A stretch of DNA of 33,023 nucleotides from Acidobacteriota bacterium (GTDB lineage: Bacteria; Acidobacteriota; Blastocatellia; RBC074): NCBI GenBank assembly GCA_022072205.1, contig JAJVID010000077.1:1-33023 (forward strand), given 5' to 3'. The notes below the pieces were generated by a model. The model saw nothing but the letters and a program-made list of their open reading frames with translations. It had not been told where the DNA came from and did no database searches. Below, piece after piece: positions 1 through 8,661 of the stretch (position 1 is the stretch's first letter; the number at the start of each line of letters is the position of its first letter). The position numbers and the translations under genes are program-made.

Positions 1-968
1 TTGGTCAGCCGAAGCGGATCGGTTCCGACGACCTCCACCGGAACCACCTTGTTCGGGTATTTACCATCCGCGCCATACGAGCCGTGACAGCCTGAGCAGG
101 TTTTGGTGAAGACCTGTTGGCCCGCCACCGCCAGCTTTTGATCAATCGGGAGCGGATATTTCGGCGCCGCGATGGATTTCAGGTAAGCCAGGTTGTCTTT
201 GAATTCGGTCTCCCACGAACGAATCTTTTCGCCGTTGGGTTCGCCCATCGTGAACTGCATGATGGCGCGGGTGAAATCGCCTTTGACTCCGGCGTCGGCG
301 TATAGCGCGGTCTTCTTCTTCAAATACCACCACGCCGGAGGGTCAAGGTCGAAATCGGCGTAATCGCCCATCGGAAGCGGCTCTTTGCGTTGCGACATAT
401 CTTCATTGCGGCGGCGCAGCAGTTCAAGGCTGAAGATGAACGCGTTCGTCCGCCCACGCGACATACCGAAGTTCAATTGGAACGGCCCTCTCATCTTCAA
501 CGTGTTTTGAACGTCGTCGTAAAGCGTCTGCATGTCGAGTTCGGTGTTCGGCATGCCGATCTTGCTCTCGCCCGTCACCGGCACGCGTCCACCGTGACAG
601 AGCATGCAGGTCTGAGTCCACATCCCAGTTTGCGAGGCCGTGAATTGCAGCGGCGCGCCCTGATTGTCCCAGGTCGCTTCGGAAAAACCGTAGCGTTCAA
701 ACGCGACCTTGCGAACCGAATCAGGATCGTTCGGATCAATCTTCGCCTTCCATTCCGGCTCCCAGGCTTTAGGCAGAATTTCTGTCAGCAGCTTCCTGTT
801 CATCAGCGGCGCGCCATAGGATTTGTGCTGCAAATTCCAGAGGCCGCGCTCTTCGGGTGTGTTGTTCGCGGCAAAACTGTTGTCGCTGGCCGGAACGGCA
901 AAGGCGGCGAATGTGAGCAGGGTAAAAATTGCGATGGCGGCGATTTGCAGGATACGCGGTTGAAGCAT
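1..968 (-). CDS. Secreted di-haem c-type cytochrome (3' end beyond window)
   Basis: The reading frame is open from ATG at 968 to the window edge, giving 322 residues with no stop. Residues 1-25 form a hydrophobic signal segment ending near AFA-VPA, so export to the periplasm is likely. Two covalent haem sites are visible: CMLCH at residues 121-125 and CSGCH at 291-295. The roughly 165 residues between them include an aromatic PPAWWYLKKK stretch at 210-219. This spacing suggests two separate cytochrome c modules of a larger electron-transfer or oxidase/peroxidase-type protein. I cannot assign a named family. The start is supported by a strong AAAGGAGG three bases before the ATG. The neighbouring gene on the right is divergent. 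An axial Met cannot be assigned with confidence. Confidence 0.85.
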   Translation of the reverse strand, partial: MLQPRILQIAAIAIFTLLTFAAFAVPASDNSFAANNTPEERGLWNLQHKSYGAPLMNRKLLTEILPKAWEPEWKAKIDPNDPDSVRKVAFERYGFSEATWDNQGAPLQFTASQTGMWTQTCMLCHGGRVPVTGESKIGMPNTELDMQTLYDDVQNTLKMRGPFQLNFGMSRGRTNAFIFSLELLRRRNEDMSQRKEPLPMGDYADFDLDPPAWWYLKKKTALYADAGVKGDFTRAIMQFTMGEPNGEKIRSWETEFKDNLAYLKSIAAPKYPLPIDQKLAVAGQQVFTKTCSGCHGSYGADGKYPNKVVPVEVVGTDPLRLT

Positions 969-1087
969 AGGCCTCCTTTCGGCGATTGAAAGAATTCAAG
1001 TGTTGATTGTTTCAAGCGCAAAATAGCTCAGGCGGGTCTGGGTTGTAAATGGACGCGGTTTTCATCCATTTTCATTCGGCGATTCTG

Positions 1088-1115
1088 TTCAAACCTCTTT
1101 CAGTCAATGTACACT
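1088..1115 (+). promoter_or_regulatory. Possible sigma70 promoter for the pcs-like gene
   Basis: TTCAAA at 1088-1093 and TACACT at 1110-1115 are separated by 16 bases, each matching consensus at four of six positions. A start near 1122 would give a very short leader before ATG 1138. This is weak pattern evidence only. Confidence 0.3.
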
Positions 1116-1137
1116 GCTCACTCCGTACGTAATCTGA

Positions 1138-1938
1138 ATGGTTAGCCGCTGGATGATCAAGCAGAAGATTGCAGCCTGGATGGTTCATTGCTACACCGCG
1201 CTCGGCTTGGCGGCGGCGGCCGGGATGGCCGTCTTCATCGTGCGCGGGGACGCCGAATCGTTCCGCTGGGCTATCGCGCTGATGATCGCCGCGACGTTCA
1301 TTGATTCAACCGATGGATGGCTGGCTCGGCGAGCGCGCGTCAAAGAGATTCTGCCTGGCTTCGACGGACGCCGTCTGGACGACATCATTGATTTTCAGAC
1401 TTACACGTCGCTGCCGCTGCTGCTGATCTGGCGAGCCGGGATTTTGCCGGGGAATTTGAATTGGTGGTTGTTCGCGCCGCTGCTGGCCAGCGTTTACGGC
1501 TTTTCGCAATCCGAGGCGAAGACTTCAGACGCCGAAGCTGCCCAGTCCGGAGGACATTTCTTTGTAGGCTTTCCTTCGTACTGGAACGTCGTTGCGATCT
1601 ATCTTTACTGGCTGCGTCCGCCGGTCTGGTTTTCGCTCGCGCTGATCATCGCGCTTGCGGCGCTGACGTTTGTGCCGTCGCTTTATCTGTACACGTCGCG
1701 CGGCGGGCGGTTTAGCCGATTGACGAATTTTCTATGCCTGGGCTGGGGCGTCTTGCTGACGTTGATTATCGCGAACGCCTTCGATGATCCGAAGCCATTC
1801 ATTTGGGCGTCGCTCGGTTTTCCAGTCTACTATTTCGTAGCGTCGTGGGTGATCACGCTCGAACGCTGGTTCGGCGGGCGCGGAAGGCCGGGGCACAGGC
1901 TTTCAGCGCTCACCCCTGAAATCCCGACTGAGGATTGA
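1138..1938 (+). CDS. pcs: Phosphatidylcholine synthase-like CDP-alcohol phosphatidyltransferase
   Basis: A 266-residue polytopic membrane protein with about seven hydrophobic segments. The CDP-alcohol phosphotransferase signature is present: D56, D59-G60, A63-R64, G77, D81 and D85. The gap between R64 and G77 is 12 residues and contains VKEILPGFDG. That longer spacing is what I recall for bacterial phosphatidylcholine synthase (Pcs), which condenses CDP-diacylglycerol with choline, and differs from the shorter spacing of PgsA and PssA. The family call is therefore good, but the substrate remains inferred. No clear Shine-Dalgarno sequence precedes ATG 1138; ATG 1153 is an alternative. The acyl-CoA dehydrogenase start follows three bases after this stop, so the two are probably co-transcribed. 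Confidence 0.75.
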   Translation: MVSRWMIKQKIAAWMVHCYTALGLAAAAGMAVFIVRGDAESFRWAIALMIAATFIDSTDGWLARRARVKEILPGFDGRRLDDIIDFQTYTSLPLLLIWRAGILPGNLNWWLFAPLLASVYGFSQSEAKTSDAEAAQSGGHFFVGFPSYWNVVAIYLYWLRPPVWFSLALIIALAALTFVPSLYLYTSRGGRFSRLTNFLCLGWGVLLTLIIANAFDDPKPFIWASLGFPVYYFVASWVITLERWFGGRGRPGHRLSALTPEIPTED

Positions 1939-1941
1939 TCA

Positions 1942-3096
1942 ATGTTTACTCCCGACAAAATTCAGCAACAGATCGTCGCCAGCATTCGCCAATTCGTCGA
2001 ACGCAAAGTCATTCCCGTCGCCAGCCGGCTCGAACACAACGACGAATACCCGCACGAGATCGTCGCGGGAATGAAAGAGCTTGGGCTGTTCGGCTGCAAC
2101 GTGCCCGAAGAATACGGCGGGCTGGGATTGAGTTACACAACCTTCGCGATGATCGTCGAAGAGCTGTCGCGCGGGTGGATGAGCGTTGTCGGCCCGATTG
2201 GCACGCATTCGGTCATCTGCGACATCATCAACCGTTTCGGGACGGAAGAGCAGCGGCGCGAATACCTGCCGGGGCTGGCCAGCGGCGAACGTCGCGGTGG
2301 ATTGGCGTTGTCTGAAGCCGACGCGGGCACAGACGTGCAGCGCATCAGCACAGTCGCCACGCGAACGGAGAACGGCTATTTGATCAACGGCTCGAAGATG
2401 TGGATCACGAACGGGCGCTACGGCGATACGTTCGTGCTCGCGGCGAAAACCGACACCAAAGCCGACCCGCCGCACAAAGGCATCTCGGCGTTTATCGTCG
2501 AAAAGGGGAAGGGGTTCAACGTCGTCCGCGACATTGACAAGCTCGGCTACCGCGGCGTGGAGACGTGCGAACTCTATTTCGACAACCTCTTTGTTCCGGC
2601 GAAGAACCTGATCGGCGGGCGCGAAAATGAAGGTTTCAAGCAGGTCATGACCGGGCTGGAGAGCGAGCGCATCAACGTTGCGGCGCGCGGCGTGGGACTG
2701 GCGCGCGCCGCGTTTGAAGACGCGATTCATTACGCGCAACAGCGCCACACGTTCAACAAACCGATTTGCGAACATCAGGCGATCCAGATCATGCTGGCCG
2801 AGATGGGCGTGAAGATCGAAGCCGCGCGCCTGCTCACGTATTCGGCGGCTGAGAAGAAAGATCGCGGCGAGCGCTGCGATCTGGAATGCGGAATGGCGAA
2901 GCTCTTCGCCACCGAGACCGCGCAGGAAGTGGCCTGGCAGGCGATGCGCGTTCACGGCGGCGCGGGTTACTCGAAAGATTTGAACGTCGAACGTTATTAC
3001 CGCGACGCGCCGCTGCTGGTAATCGGCGGTGGGACGAACGAATTGCAGCGGCTGGTCATCGCAAGACGACTGGTCGAGAAATATCCTGTGAAATGA
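1942..3096 (+). CDS. Acyl-CoA dehydrogenase, isovaleryl-CoA dehydrogenase-type active site
   Basis: A 384-residue FAD-dependent acyl-CoA dehydrogenase of standard length. It has the N-terminal helical domain, the flavin signature LSEADAGTD at 123-131, the middle beta domain, and the C-terminal signature around RVHGGAGYS at 336-344. It oxidises an acyl-CoA to the 2-enoyl-CoA, passing electrons to ETF. In most members the catalytic Glu lies in a YEGT motif near the C terminus. Here that motif reads GGGT (362-365), so the Glu is absent. E242 in GLESER (238-243) matches the helix-G Glu used by isovaleryl-CoA dehydrogenase. A branched-chain or otherwise bulky substrate is therefore plausible, though not proven. 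A GAGGA site lies upstream of ATG 1942. It is followed by MaoC and CitE-like genes. Confidence 0.9.
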   Translation: MFTPDKIQQQIVASIRQFVERKVIPVASRLEHNDEYPHEIVAGMKELGLFGCNVPEEYGGLGLSYTTFAMIVEELSRGWMSVVGPIGTHSVICDIINRFGTEEQRREYLPGLASGERRGGLALSEADAGTDVQRISTVATRTENGYLINGSKMWITNGRYGDTFVLAAKTDTKADPPHKGISAFIVEKGKGFNVVRDIDKLGYRGVETCELYFDNLFVPAKNLIGGRENEGFKQVMTGLESERINVAARGVGLARAAFEDAIHYAQQRHTFNKPICEHQAIQIMLAEMGVKIEAARLLTYSAAEKKDRGERCDLECGMAKLFATETAQEVAWQAMRVHGGAGYSKDLNVERYYRDAPLLVIGGGTNELQRLVIARRLVEKYPVK

Positions 3097-3105
3097 AATG
3101 AAGAG

Positions 3106-3202
3106 GAGATTACGGAAAAGACGGAAATAACGGAACAGACGGAAAGGCTTTACCCGTTCTGTTTTCCGTCTGTTCCGTTATTTCCGTCTTTTCCGTAATC
3201 TC
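3106..3202. repeat. Perfect 40-bp inverted repeat built of tandem acggaa units
   Basis: The left arm at 3106-3145 and the right arm at 3163-3202 are exact reverse complements over 40 bases, with a 17-base loop at 3146-3162. The left arm is nearly all purine on the plus strand apart from regular C and T positions. It consists of four copies of acggaa separated by short spacers. It starts nine bases after the acyl-CoA dehydrogenase stop and ends just before the Shine-Dalgarno sequence of the MaoC gene. No T-run follows, so it is not a classic terminator. It may act as an mRNA-stabilising or processing hairpin. Confidence 0.95.
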
Positions 3203-3227
3203 TCTATGCTTCTCAAAGGACGCAGTG

Positions 3228-3689
3228 ATGGCATACGGGAGATACTTTGAAGAATTCACCATCGGCGATGTTTACGAGCACTGGCCCGGACGCACGATCA
3301 CCGAGCACGACGACACGTGGTTCAGCCTGATGACGATGAACCAGAATCCGCTGCACATTGATGAGCATTACGCGCAACAAACGCAGCACGGGCGACGGCT
3401 GGTCAACGGCACGTTCGTTTTCAGCTTGGCGGTCGGTATGTCGGTCGCGGATGTGAGCGGAAAGTGCATCGCAAATCTGGAATACGAATACATCAGGCAC
3501 ACGGCGCCGACGTTTCACGGAGACACGATTTACTCCGAGACCGAAGTGCTCGATAAACGCGAGTCGGAGAGCAAGTCTGACAGAGGCATCGTGTACGTCG
3601 AAACACGCGCGCGCAATCAACGCGGCGAGGTGGTGCTGGTCTTCCGCCGCCGCGTGCTGATCCCGAAGAAAACAATGAGCGAAGAGTGA
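3228..3689 (+). CDS. MaoC-family (hot-dog) enoyl-CoA hydratase/dehydratase
   Basis: A 153-residue single hot-dog-fold protein. The hydratase 2 motif region is visible as D-x-NPLHIDEHYA, with the catalytic Asp/His pair of the MaoC family (N of QNPLH, D and H of HIDEHYA), and the NGTFVFSLAVG helix follows. Such proteins add water to an enoyl-CoA. ATG 3228 is preferred over GTG 3225 because AAAGGA at 3215-3220 then sits seven bases away. The next gene is a CitE-like lyase, and the preceding gene is an acyl-CoA dehydrogenase. A MaoC-CitE pair resembles mesaconyl- or itaconyl-CoA hydratase with citramalyl-CoA lyase. That pathway role is inference; the hydratase fold is clear. Confidence 0.85.
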   Translation: MAYGRYFEEFTIGDVYEHWPGRTITEHDDTWFSLMTMNQNPLHIDEHYAQQTQHGRRLVNGTFVFSLAVGMSVADVSGKCIANLEYEYIRHTAPTFHGDTIYSETEVLDKRESESKSDRGIVYVETRARNQRGEVVLVFRRRVLIPKKTMSEE

Positions 3690-3706
3690 GACAGGAAACA
3701 ACGATA

Positions 3707-4555
3707 ATGAGAAGTCTGCTTTATGTTCCCGGAATTTCCGAGCGGATGATTTTGAAGGCGCGCGACACGGCAGCCGACGCGCTGATTTTGGATTTGGAAG
3801 ACGCTATCGCGCCGGAACAGAAGCTGGAAGCCCGCGCGACGGTCGCCCGGCTGCTCGGTGAAATTGATTTCGGCGGCAAGGAGATTTTCGTCCGCATCAA
3901 TTCGCTTGCGACCGAATGGGGATTGGAAGACGCGCGCGCAGTCGCGGCGGTAGGCGCTCCCGGCCTCATCATCCCGAAATGCGAAAGCGTAGAGGCTGTG
4001 ACAATCGTCGCTCCGGTTTTGCAAAGCAGATATCACAAGCCGATAGGCGGGCAGACGCGCAAGCTGCTCTGCCTGATCGAGACGCCGCGCGGAGTGTTCG
4101 CATCCCGTGAAATCGCCGAATCGGACGAACTGGTCGCCGGGCTGATGTTCGGAGCGGCAGACCTGTCACGCGAGCTTGGCGCCGTATTGAGCGAAGACGA
4201 AACGGAAGTTCTGTTTGCGCGATCGCAGACGCTGCTTGCCGCGCGAGCCGCTGGCGTCGCCGCCTACGATTCACCGCATTTTGCGATTGATGATCTTGAA
4301 GGGCTGCGGCGCCGCTGCCAGTCAGCGCGTAATCTGGGGTACGACGGCAAGGCGGTCATCCATCCCTCGCATATCGGGATCGTGAACGAAGTCTTCGCGC
4401 CTACGCCCGAACAAATTATCGAAGCCGAGCGCGTGGTTGCGGCGATGGCGGTTGCGCGCTCGGAAGGGCGCGGCGCGACCAAACTCGATGGCAAGATGAT
4501 TGATCAAGTGCATTTGTCGGCGGCGAAAAAGGTGCTGGAACAGTCCCGCAAATAG
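3707..4555 (+). CDS. HpcH/HpaI (CitE-like) acyl-CoA lyase, possibly citramalyl/malyl-CoA lyase
   Basis: A 282-residue TIM-barrel lyase of the citrate lyase beta-subunit family. Hallmarks in order are LLYVPG near the N terminus, the LILDLEDAI strand with acidic residues, the substrate Arg in FVRINS, the metal-binding Glu in LIETPRGV, the following Asp in GAADLS, and the GKAVIHPSHI segment. Family members cleave or form CoA thioesters of malate, methylmalate or citramalate with Mg2+. The frame extends back to GTG 3686, overlapping the MaoC stop. ATG 3707 is chosen because AGGA sits ten bases upstream and the protein then starts MRSLLYVPG, as in relatives. It probably acts on the product of the neighbouring MaoC hydratase. 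Confidence 0.85.
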   Translation: MRSLLYVPGISERMILKARDTAADALILDLEDAIAPEQKLEARATVARLLGEIDFGGKEIFVRINSLATEWGLEDARAVAAVGAPGLIIPKCESVEAVTIVAPVLQSRYHKPIGGQTRKLLCLIETPRGVFASREIAESDELVAGLMFGAADLSRELGAVLSEDETEVLFARSQTLLAARAAGVAAYDSPHFAIDDLEGLRRRCQSARNLGYDGKAVIHPSHIGIVNEVFAPTPEQIIEAERVVAAMAVARSEGRGATKLDGKMIDQVHLSAAKKVLEQSRK

Positions 4556-4602
4556 GGTGGGACAATTTGGCGAATTGTCCCACCGCCGCGAAGCTTTCGC
4601 GG
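4556..4602 (+). terminator. Two consecutive stem-loops after the CitE-like gene
   Basis: Directly after the stop codon, 4556-4567 (ggtgggacaatt) pairs with 4573-4584 over 12 bp with a 5-base loop. A second hairpin follows at 4586-4592/4596-4602 (ccgcgaa/ttcgcgg). No T-run follows, so factor-independent termination is doubtful. It may attenuate transcription into the next acyl-CoA dehydrogenase or protect the upstream message. Confidence 0.55.
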
Positions 4603-4639
4603 ATTCCCAAACCAAATTCATTCGGCGAAGTGAGGTTTT

Positions 4640-6388
4640 ATGACCACGCCATCGAAAGAATTGAATCGCGCGGCGCAAACCGATCCGGTTGCGCTGGGCC
4701 GCGACGACCTGGCCGAGTGGGAGCGCGCGCAGCCGGTCAACTTTTACGAGACGGATCGCCACCTGCAGAGCATCCTGGAATTTTACTGGGGCGCTGATTG
4801 TTTGCGGACGCGCTCCGCGATGCTTTCAAAATTCGGCGACGAGGCCTCGACGATTGTTGATGGCGCGGCGCAGCGCGCAAACCTGGCTGAAAACCTGCCG
4901 AGGCTTGATCGTTATTCGGCGATTGGAGAACGCGCCGAAGACGTGACTCATTCGGCGGATCATCATCTGGCGGGCAAATACATTTACGGTTCCGGCGCGA
5001 TGAGCGTGTACGCCGAACCTGAAAACAATCTGCTCGCGCTAGCGCTGTTTTATCTGTCGTCTTACAACGGCGAGGCCGGGCATAACTGTCCGCTGGCTTG
5101 CACGGCGGGCGTCATCAAGACTCTGCAATTCGCGGGCGGAGAAGAGTTGAAGGCGAAATATCTGCCGCGACTGCTCGATCCGAATTACGAGACGCGGTTT
5201 CACGGCGCTCAATTTCTGACCGAAATCCAGGGCGGGTCGGATGTCGGCGCGAACGCCTGCGTGGCGACTTTGGTTGACGCCAAGGCAAACAAGTGGCTGA
5301 TTAACGGCGAGAAATGGTTTTGTTCAAACGTGACGGCTGATCTGGCGCTGGTTACGGCGCGGCCTGAAACTGCGGGCGCAGGCACGAAGGGGCTGGGGCT
5401 GTTTCTGGTTCCTCGACATTTGGACAACGGCGCGCCGAACGGGATGTATATCCGCCGGTTGAAAGATAAGCTCGGCACGAAATCTATGGCGACCGCTGAA
5501 GTGGATTTCCGCGATTGCGCCGCGTATCAAATCAGCGAGCCGGGACGCGGTTTTCAGCACGTGATGGATTTTGTGATCAACACCTCGCGGCTTTACAACG
5601 CCGTCGGTTCGGCGGGCGCCGCGCGTCGCGCTTACGTCATCGCGTGGACATATGCGCAACACCGGCGGGCTTTCGGCTCGGCGATCAAAGATTTTCCGCT
5701 CGTGCAGGAAGCGTTGGCTGAGATGCGTTCGACGACGATGGCGCTGACTTCCGGTAGCCTCTATCTCGCTCATTTGCGCGATGAGATCGAGGCGGGGCGC
5801 GACGCTGACGCAGGCAAGCGGTTTTTCCGCCTCGCGGTCAATCTGAACAAATACCGCAGCTCAATCTCGGCTACGGATGTCATCCGCCGGGGAATTGAAA
5901 TTTTGGGCGGCAACGGCGCGATGGAGAATTTCTCCGCGCTGCCCAGGCTGTTGCGCGACAGCATTATCTTCGAGGCGTGGGAGGGAGCGCACAACACGTT
6001 GCTGGCGCAATCGGCGCGCGACATTCAACGGCTCAAATTGCACGATGCGTTTTGCTCGCGGCTTGAAGAATGGTTCGGCTCGCTTGCGAACTCTGATCTT
6101 CGTGACAGAGGCGTCCGGCGTCTTCGCGTTTTGCGCGACGAACTCGATACGCTGCTTTCGGCGGATGAGCTTTCGGCGAGCGTTTTGTTCAAGCCTCTGG
6201 CCGACCGGATGATGTGGTTGTTTTACGTGGCCTGTCTGGCGAGCGAGGCCGAGTGGGAAGAGACGCGCGGGCGCGACACGGGCAAACACGCGGTGGTTGA
6301 TCTGTTGTGGCGGCGAATTGAAAAAGAGAGTGAAGAATCCCCGGCCGAATATCTCAGGCGTCTGACTCAGGTTAGTTCGACGCTTTAG
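4640..6388 (+). CDS. Long acyl-CoA dehydrogenase (AidB/AcdA-like, 582 aa)
   Basis: A 582-residue acyl-CoA dehydrogenase with an extended C terminus of about 120 residues beyond the catalytic core. The flavin motif appears as QFLTEIQGGSDV at 191-202. The catalytic-type Glu is E448 in WEGAHN (447-452), matching the canonical YEG position, so the oxidative chemistry appears intact. The N-terminal insertion with HNCPLACTAG (148-157) and the long C-terminal helical tail resemble AidB-like and adaptive acyl-CoA dehydrogenases rather than the short-chain tetrameric type. The tail contains a patch rich in Arg and Glu near residues 487-503. A GAGG Shine-Dalgarno sequence lies upstream of ATG 4640. Substrate unknown; likely part of the fatty or branched acyl-CoA catabolic cluster to its left. 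Confidence 0.85.
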   Translation: MTTPSKELNRAAQTDPVALGRDDLAEWERAQPVNFYETDRHLQSILEFYWGADCLRTRSAMLSKFGDEASTIVDGAAQRANLAENLPRLDRYSAIGERAEDVTHSADHHLAGKYIYGSGAMSVYAEPENNLLALALFYLSSYNGEAGHNCPLACTAGVIKTLQFAGGEELKAKYLPRLLDPNYETRFHGAQFLTEIQGGSDVGANACVATLVDAKANKWLINGEKWFCSNVTADLALVTARPETAGAGTKGLGLFLVPRHLDNGAPNGMYIRRLKDKLGTKSMATAEVDFRDCAAYQISEPGRGFQHVMDFVINTSRLYNAVGSAGAARRAYVIAWTYAQHRRAFGSAIKDFPLVQEALAEMRSTTMALTSGSLYLAHLRDEIEAGRDADAGKRFFRLAVNLNKYRSSISATDVIRRGIEILGGNGAMENFSALPRLLRDSIIFEAWEGAHNTLLAQSARDIQRLKLHDAFCSRLEEWFGSLANSDLRDRGVRRLRVLRDELDTLLSADELSASVLFKPLADRMMWLFYVACLASEAEWEETRGRDTGKHAVVDLLWRRIEKESEESPAEYLRRLTQVSSTL

Positions 6389-6750
6389 TGATCTGAGGAT
6401 TGGCAACCTCTCCCTGCGAAATCTCTGTGACAGTGAGCTGGTTTAGCGTTTAACGCTCGTCTTGCTAACTGCCTGTCAACCGATGGGCGCACCAGGCCGT
6501 CAACGACCTGCCTAAAATCAAACCGTCGCCACGCGAGGAAGAGGGCTGAGCAGTTACAAAAGGATTTGGAACCGGGGCCACCGTTTTATCTCGGCCATGG
6601 GGGGCAAGGATCTCATGGTTCACAATCCTTACACTGGGGCGATTCGGCATTTCGACACTGCGGGAGAGCGCAGCTATCAATCGCCAACCACGCTGACACT
6701 GCGCTGCGGTCGCCGGATCACGCTTTGGGCCGCGCAACACAACTCAAAAC
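6389..6750. other. Intergenic stretch without a recognisable gene
   Basis: About 360 bases lie between the long acyl-CoA dehydrogenase and the hairpin that ends the permease gene. Frames that open here run through that terminator into antisense permease sequence, and none resembles a known family. A possible decayed gene on the plus strand around 6590-6745 cannot be supported. Confidence 0.5.
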
Positions 6751-6783
6751 AAAAACGGCGGCTCGATGAAGCCGCCGTTTTTT
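6751..6783. terminator. Rho-independent terminator, usable on both strands
   Basis: A 13-bp stem pairs aaaaacggcggct (6751-6763) with 6770-6782 around the 6-base loop cgatga. It is flanked by T-runs on either strand: TTTTTT on plus, and TTTTTGTTTT on minus just after the permease stop. It fits as the terminator of the minus-strand permease and a backstop for the plus-strand operon. Confidence 0.9.
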
Positions 6784-6803
6784 CTTACGATCAATCTCTC
6801 GCG

Positions 6804-8294
6804 TTAGTCAGCGAGAACTTCATGCGCCTTTTGCGAAATGCGGCTGTGGCGAATGCCGTAGACGAAGTAAATAACCAATCCGAGAGCCATCCAGATGAAC
6901 AACCGTTTCCAGGTGTCCCAGGGCAAACCAGACATCAAAAAGACCGAGAAGGCCGCGCCAGCAATCGTGACAAAGTAAACGGCTGGCGCCTTGAAGGGCC
7001 GTTCAATGTTGGGTTGCGTGATGCGCAAGACGAGCACGCCGACGCAGACAATGGCGAACGCGAATAGCGTTCCGATGCTGACTAGCTCACCCACCAGTCC
7101 GATTGGCAGTAATCCCGCCGCGATCATGACAACCACACCAGTGATGATTGTCGTGACGTATGGAGTGCGGAACCGCGGGTGAATCTTGGCGACCGTGTCG
7201 GGCAGCAGACCGTCTTTGGACATCGCGAAGAAGATGCGCGTCTGGCCAAGCAGCATGACCAGAATCACCGAACTCAAACCGGCAATCGCGCCGAGTTTGA
7301 CCAGCGGCGAAAGCCAGGTAAAGCCGAGCGCGTCTATTCCGACCGCGATCGGGTCGGGCACGGCGAGTTTGTTATAGGGGACGATGCCGGTGAGCACGAA
7401 GGCGACCAGGACATAGAGGACGGTGCAGATAACGAGTGAGCCGAGAATGCCTTTCGGCATGTCCTTCTGCGGATTCCTGGCTTCCTGAGCAGCGGTTGAA
7501 ACCGCATCGAAACCGATGTAGGCGAAGAAGACCACCCCCGCGCCGCGCAGGATGCCGCTCCAACCGAACAAGCCAAACTCGCCGGTGTTGGGCGGAATGA
7601 ATGCCCCGGTCGGATTGGCAGGCGTTACCCAATTTGAGGTTGCGACGAAGCCGATGCCAGCCACGATGAAGGTGATCACGATGGCGACCTTGATGACCAC
7701 GATGACGGCGTTGACGCGGGCCGATTCCTCGATGCCGATCACGAGTAGCGCCGAGATTAAAAAGATAATCAGCATCGCCGGAACGTTGATCACCGATCCT
7801 GTAGCGGACCAGCCGACTCCGGGAGTGAAAGCGTATGGCGCCGTGGTGTAGGCGGCGGGCAGATGAAGGCCCAGATTCTTCTCCAGAAAACTGACAACGT
7901 AACCCGACCAACTGATCGAGACGGTGACGGCGCCCAGCGCGTATTCGAGGATCAAGTCCCAGCCGATGATCCAGGCGATGAACTCACCCATTGTCGCGTA
8001 AGAATAGGTGTAGGCGCTGCCGGCAATCGGCACGGTCGAAGCCATCTCGGCATAGCACAGTCCCGCGAACGCGCAGGCGATACCGCCAAGCACGAACGAG
8101 AGCGCAATCGCCGGGCCGCCGTTGGACGCCGCCGCGCTGCCGGTCAGAGAGAAGATTCCCGCGCCGATAATCGCTCCGATGCCGAGCGTCGTTAGATTCA
8201 ACGCCGACAACGTACGCTTCAGGCCATGCTCGCCGCTTGTCGCGGCTTCGGCCTTCAAAGCCGCGATAGACTTTCTGATAAACAGATTTGCCAT
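6804..8294 (-). CDS. APC-superfamily amino acid permease (cationic amino acid transporter-like)
   Basis: A 496-residue protein with about twelve or more hydrophobic segments. The first transmembrane helix holds the substrate-binding glycine motif [11 protein letters not shown] at about residues 38-48. The following TM2-TM3 region has [21 protein letters not shown], typical of the CAT/YfnA branch of amino acid-polyamine-organocation transporters. [20 protein letters not shown] is the conserved TM6 region. It most likely imports amino acids across the inner membrane with protons; specificity cannot be read from sequence. GGAGG lies seven bases before ATG 8294. It is monocistronic, ending at a strong terminator and divergent from the 2-oxoglutarate dehydrogenase gene. 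Confidence 0.9.
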   Translation of the reverse strand: MANLFIRKSIAALKAEAATSGEHGLKRTLSALNLTTLGIGAIIGAGIFSLTGSAAASNGGPAIALSFVLGGIACAFAGLCYAEMASTVPIAGSAYTYSYATMGEFIAWIIGWDLILEYALGAVTVSISWSGYVVSFLEKNLGLHLPAAYTTAPYAFTPGVGWSATGSVINVPAMLIIFLISALLVIGIEESARVNAVIVVIKVAIVITFIVAGIGFVATSNWVTPANPTGAFIPPNTGEFGLFGWSGILRGAGVVFFAYIGFDAVSTAAQEARNPQKDMPKGILGSLVICTVLYVLVAFVLTGIVPYNKLAVPDPIAVGIDALGFTWLSPLVKLGAIAGLSSVILVMLLGQTRIFFAMSKDGLLPDTVAKIHPRFRTPYVTTIITGVVVMIAAGLLPIGLVGELVSIGTLFAFAIVCVGVLVLRITQPNIERPFKAPAVYFVTIAGAAFSVFLMSGLPWDTWKRLFIWMALGLVIYFVYGIRHSRISQKAHEVLAD

Positions 8295-8661
8295 TCACTG
8301 CCTCCAGGTTGTGTGGAAGAAATTTTGTACGACGAACGATGAACGGCTGAACGCTGAATGACAAACGACGGATGAACAGATGAGGCGAAACCTTCGAGCG
8401 GTTTTCTTAAATCATCGTTCATTGTTCAGCTTACATCGCCGGAAGTGGCGTAAACTCTAAACGCAAGCCCGGCGTCGGTCAATGCCGATAAGCTTCATTT
8501 GCGAAATAGAACAAATCAGAGCCGCAAGCGAAGACGATTGGGAAAATCCGGTTCGCGCAAGGCTCAATGTGCCAAATCCGAAAAGTTATTGTAGGATGGT
8601 GACCCTCGATAAATTCCGCTGAACCGCGATTATCGTCCATCTGAAAGGTAACCACCCAGCT
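8295..8661. other. Divergent intergenic region between permease and kgd
   Basis: This 367-base region must hold the promoters of both divergent genes. Around 8329-8365 there are degenerate repeats of gaacgatgaac/gctgaac type. A partly complementary stretch lies at 8411-8430 (atcatcgttc attgttcagc). It looks like a worn relative of the other tandem-unit palindromes in this window. I see no confident -35/-10 pair. The leader of kgd from about 8600 has AAAGG at 8644-8648, rather far from the start codon. Confidence 0.45.

Noticed and set aside
3106..3202. CRISPR array or microsatellite
   Set aside because: The units are too short and are arranged as one palindrome; no spacers or cas genes occur.
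6597..7067. Open frame of 156 codons on plus
   Set aside because: It crosses the strong hairpin at 6751-6783 and continues antisense to the permease; no family resemblance.
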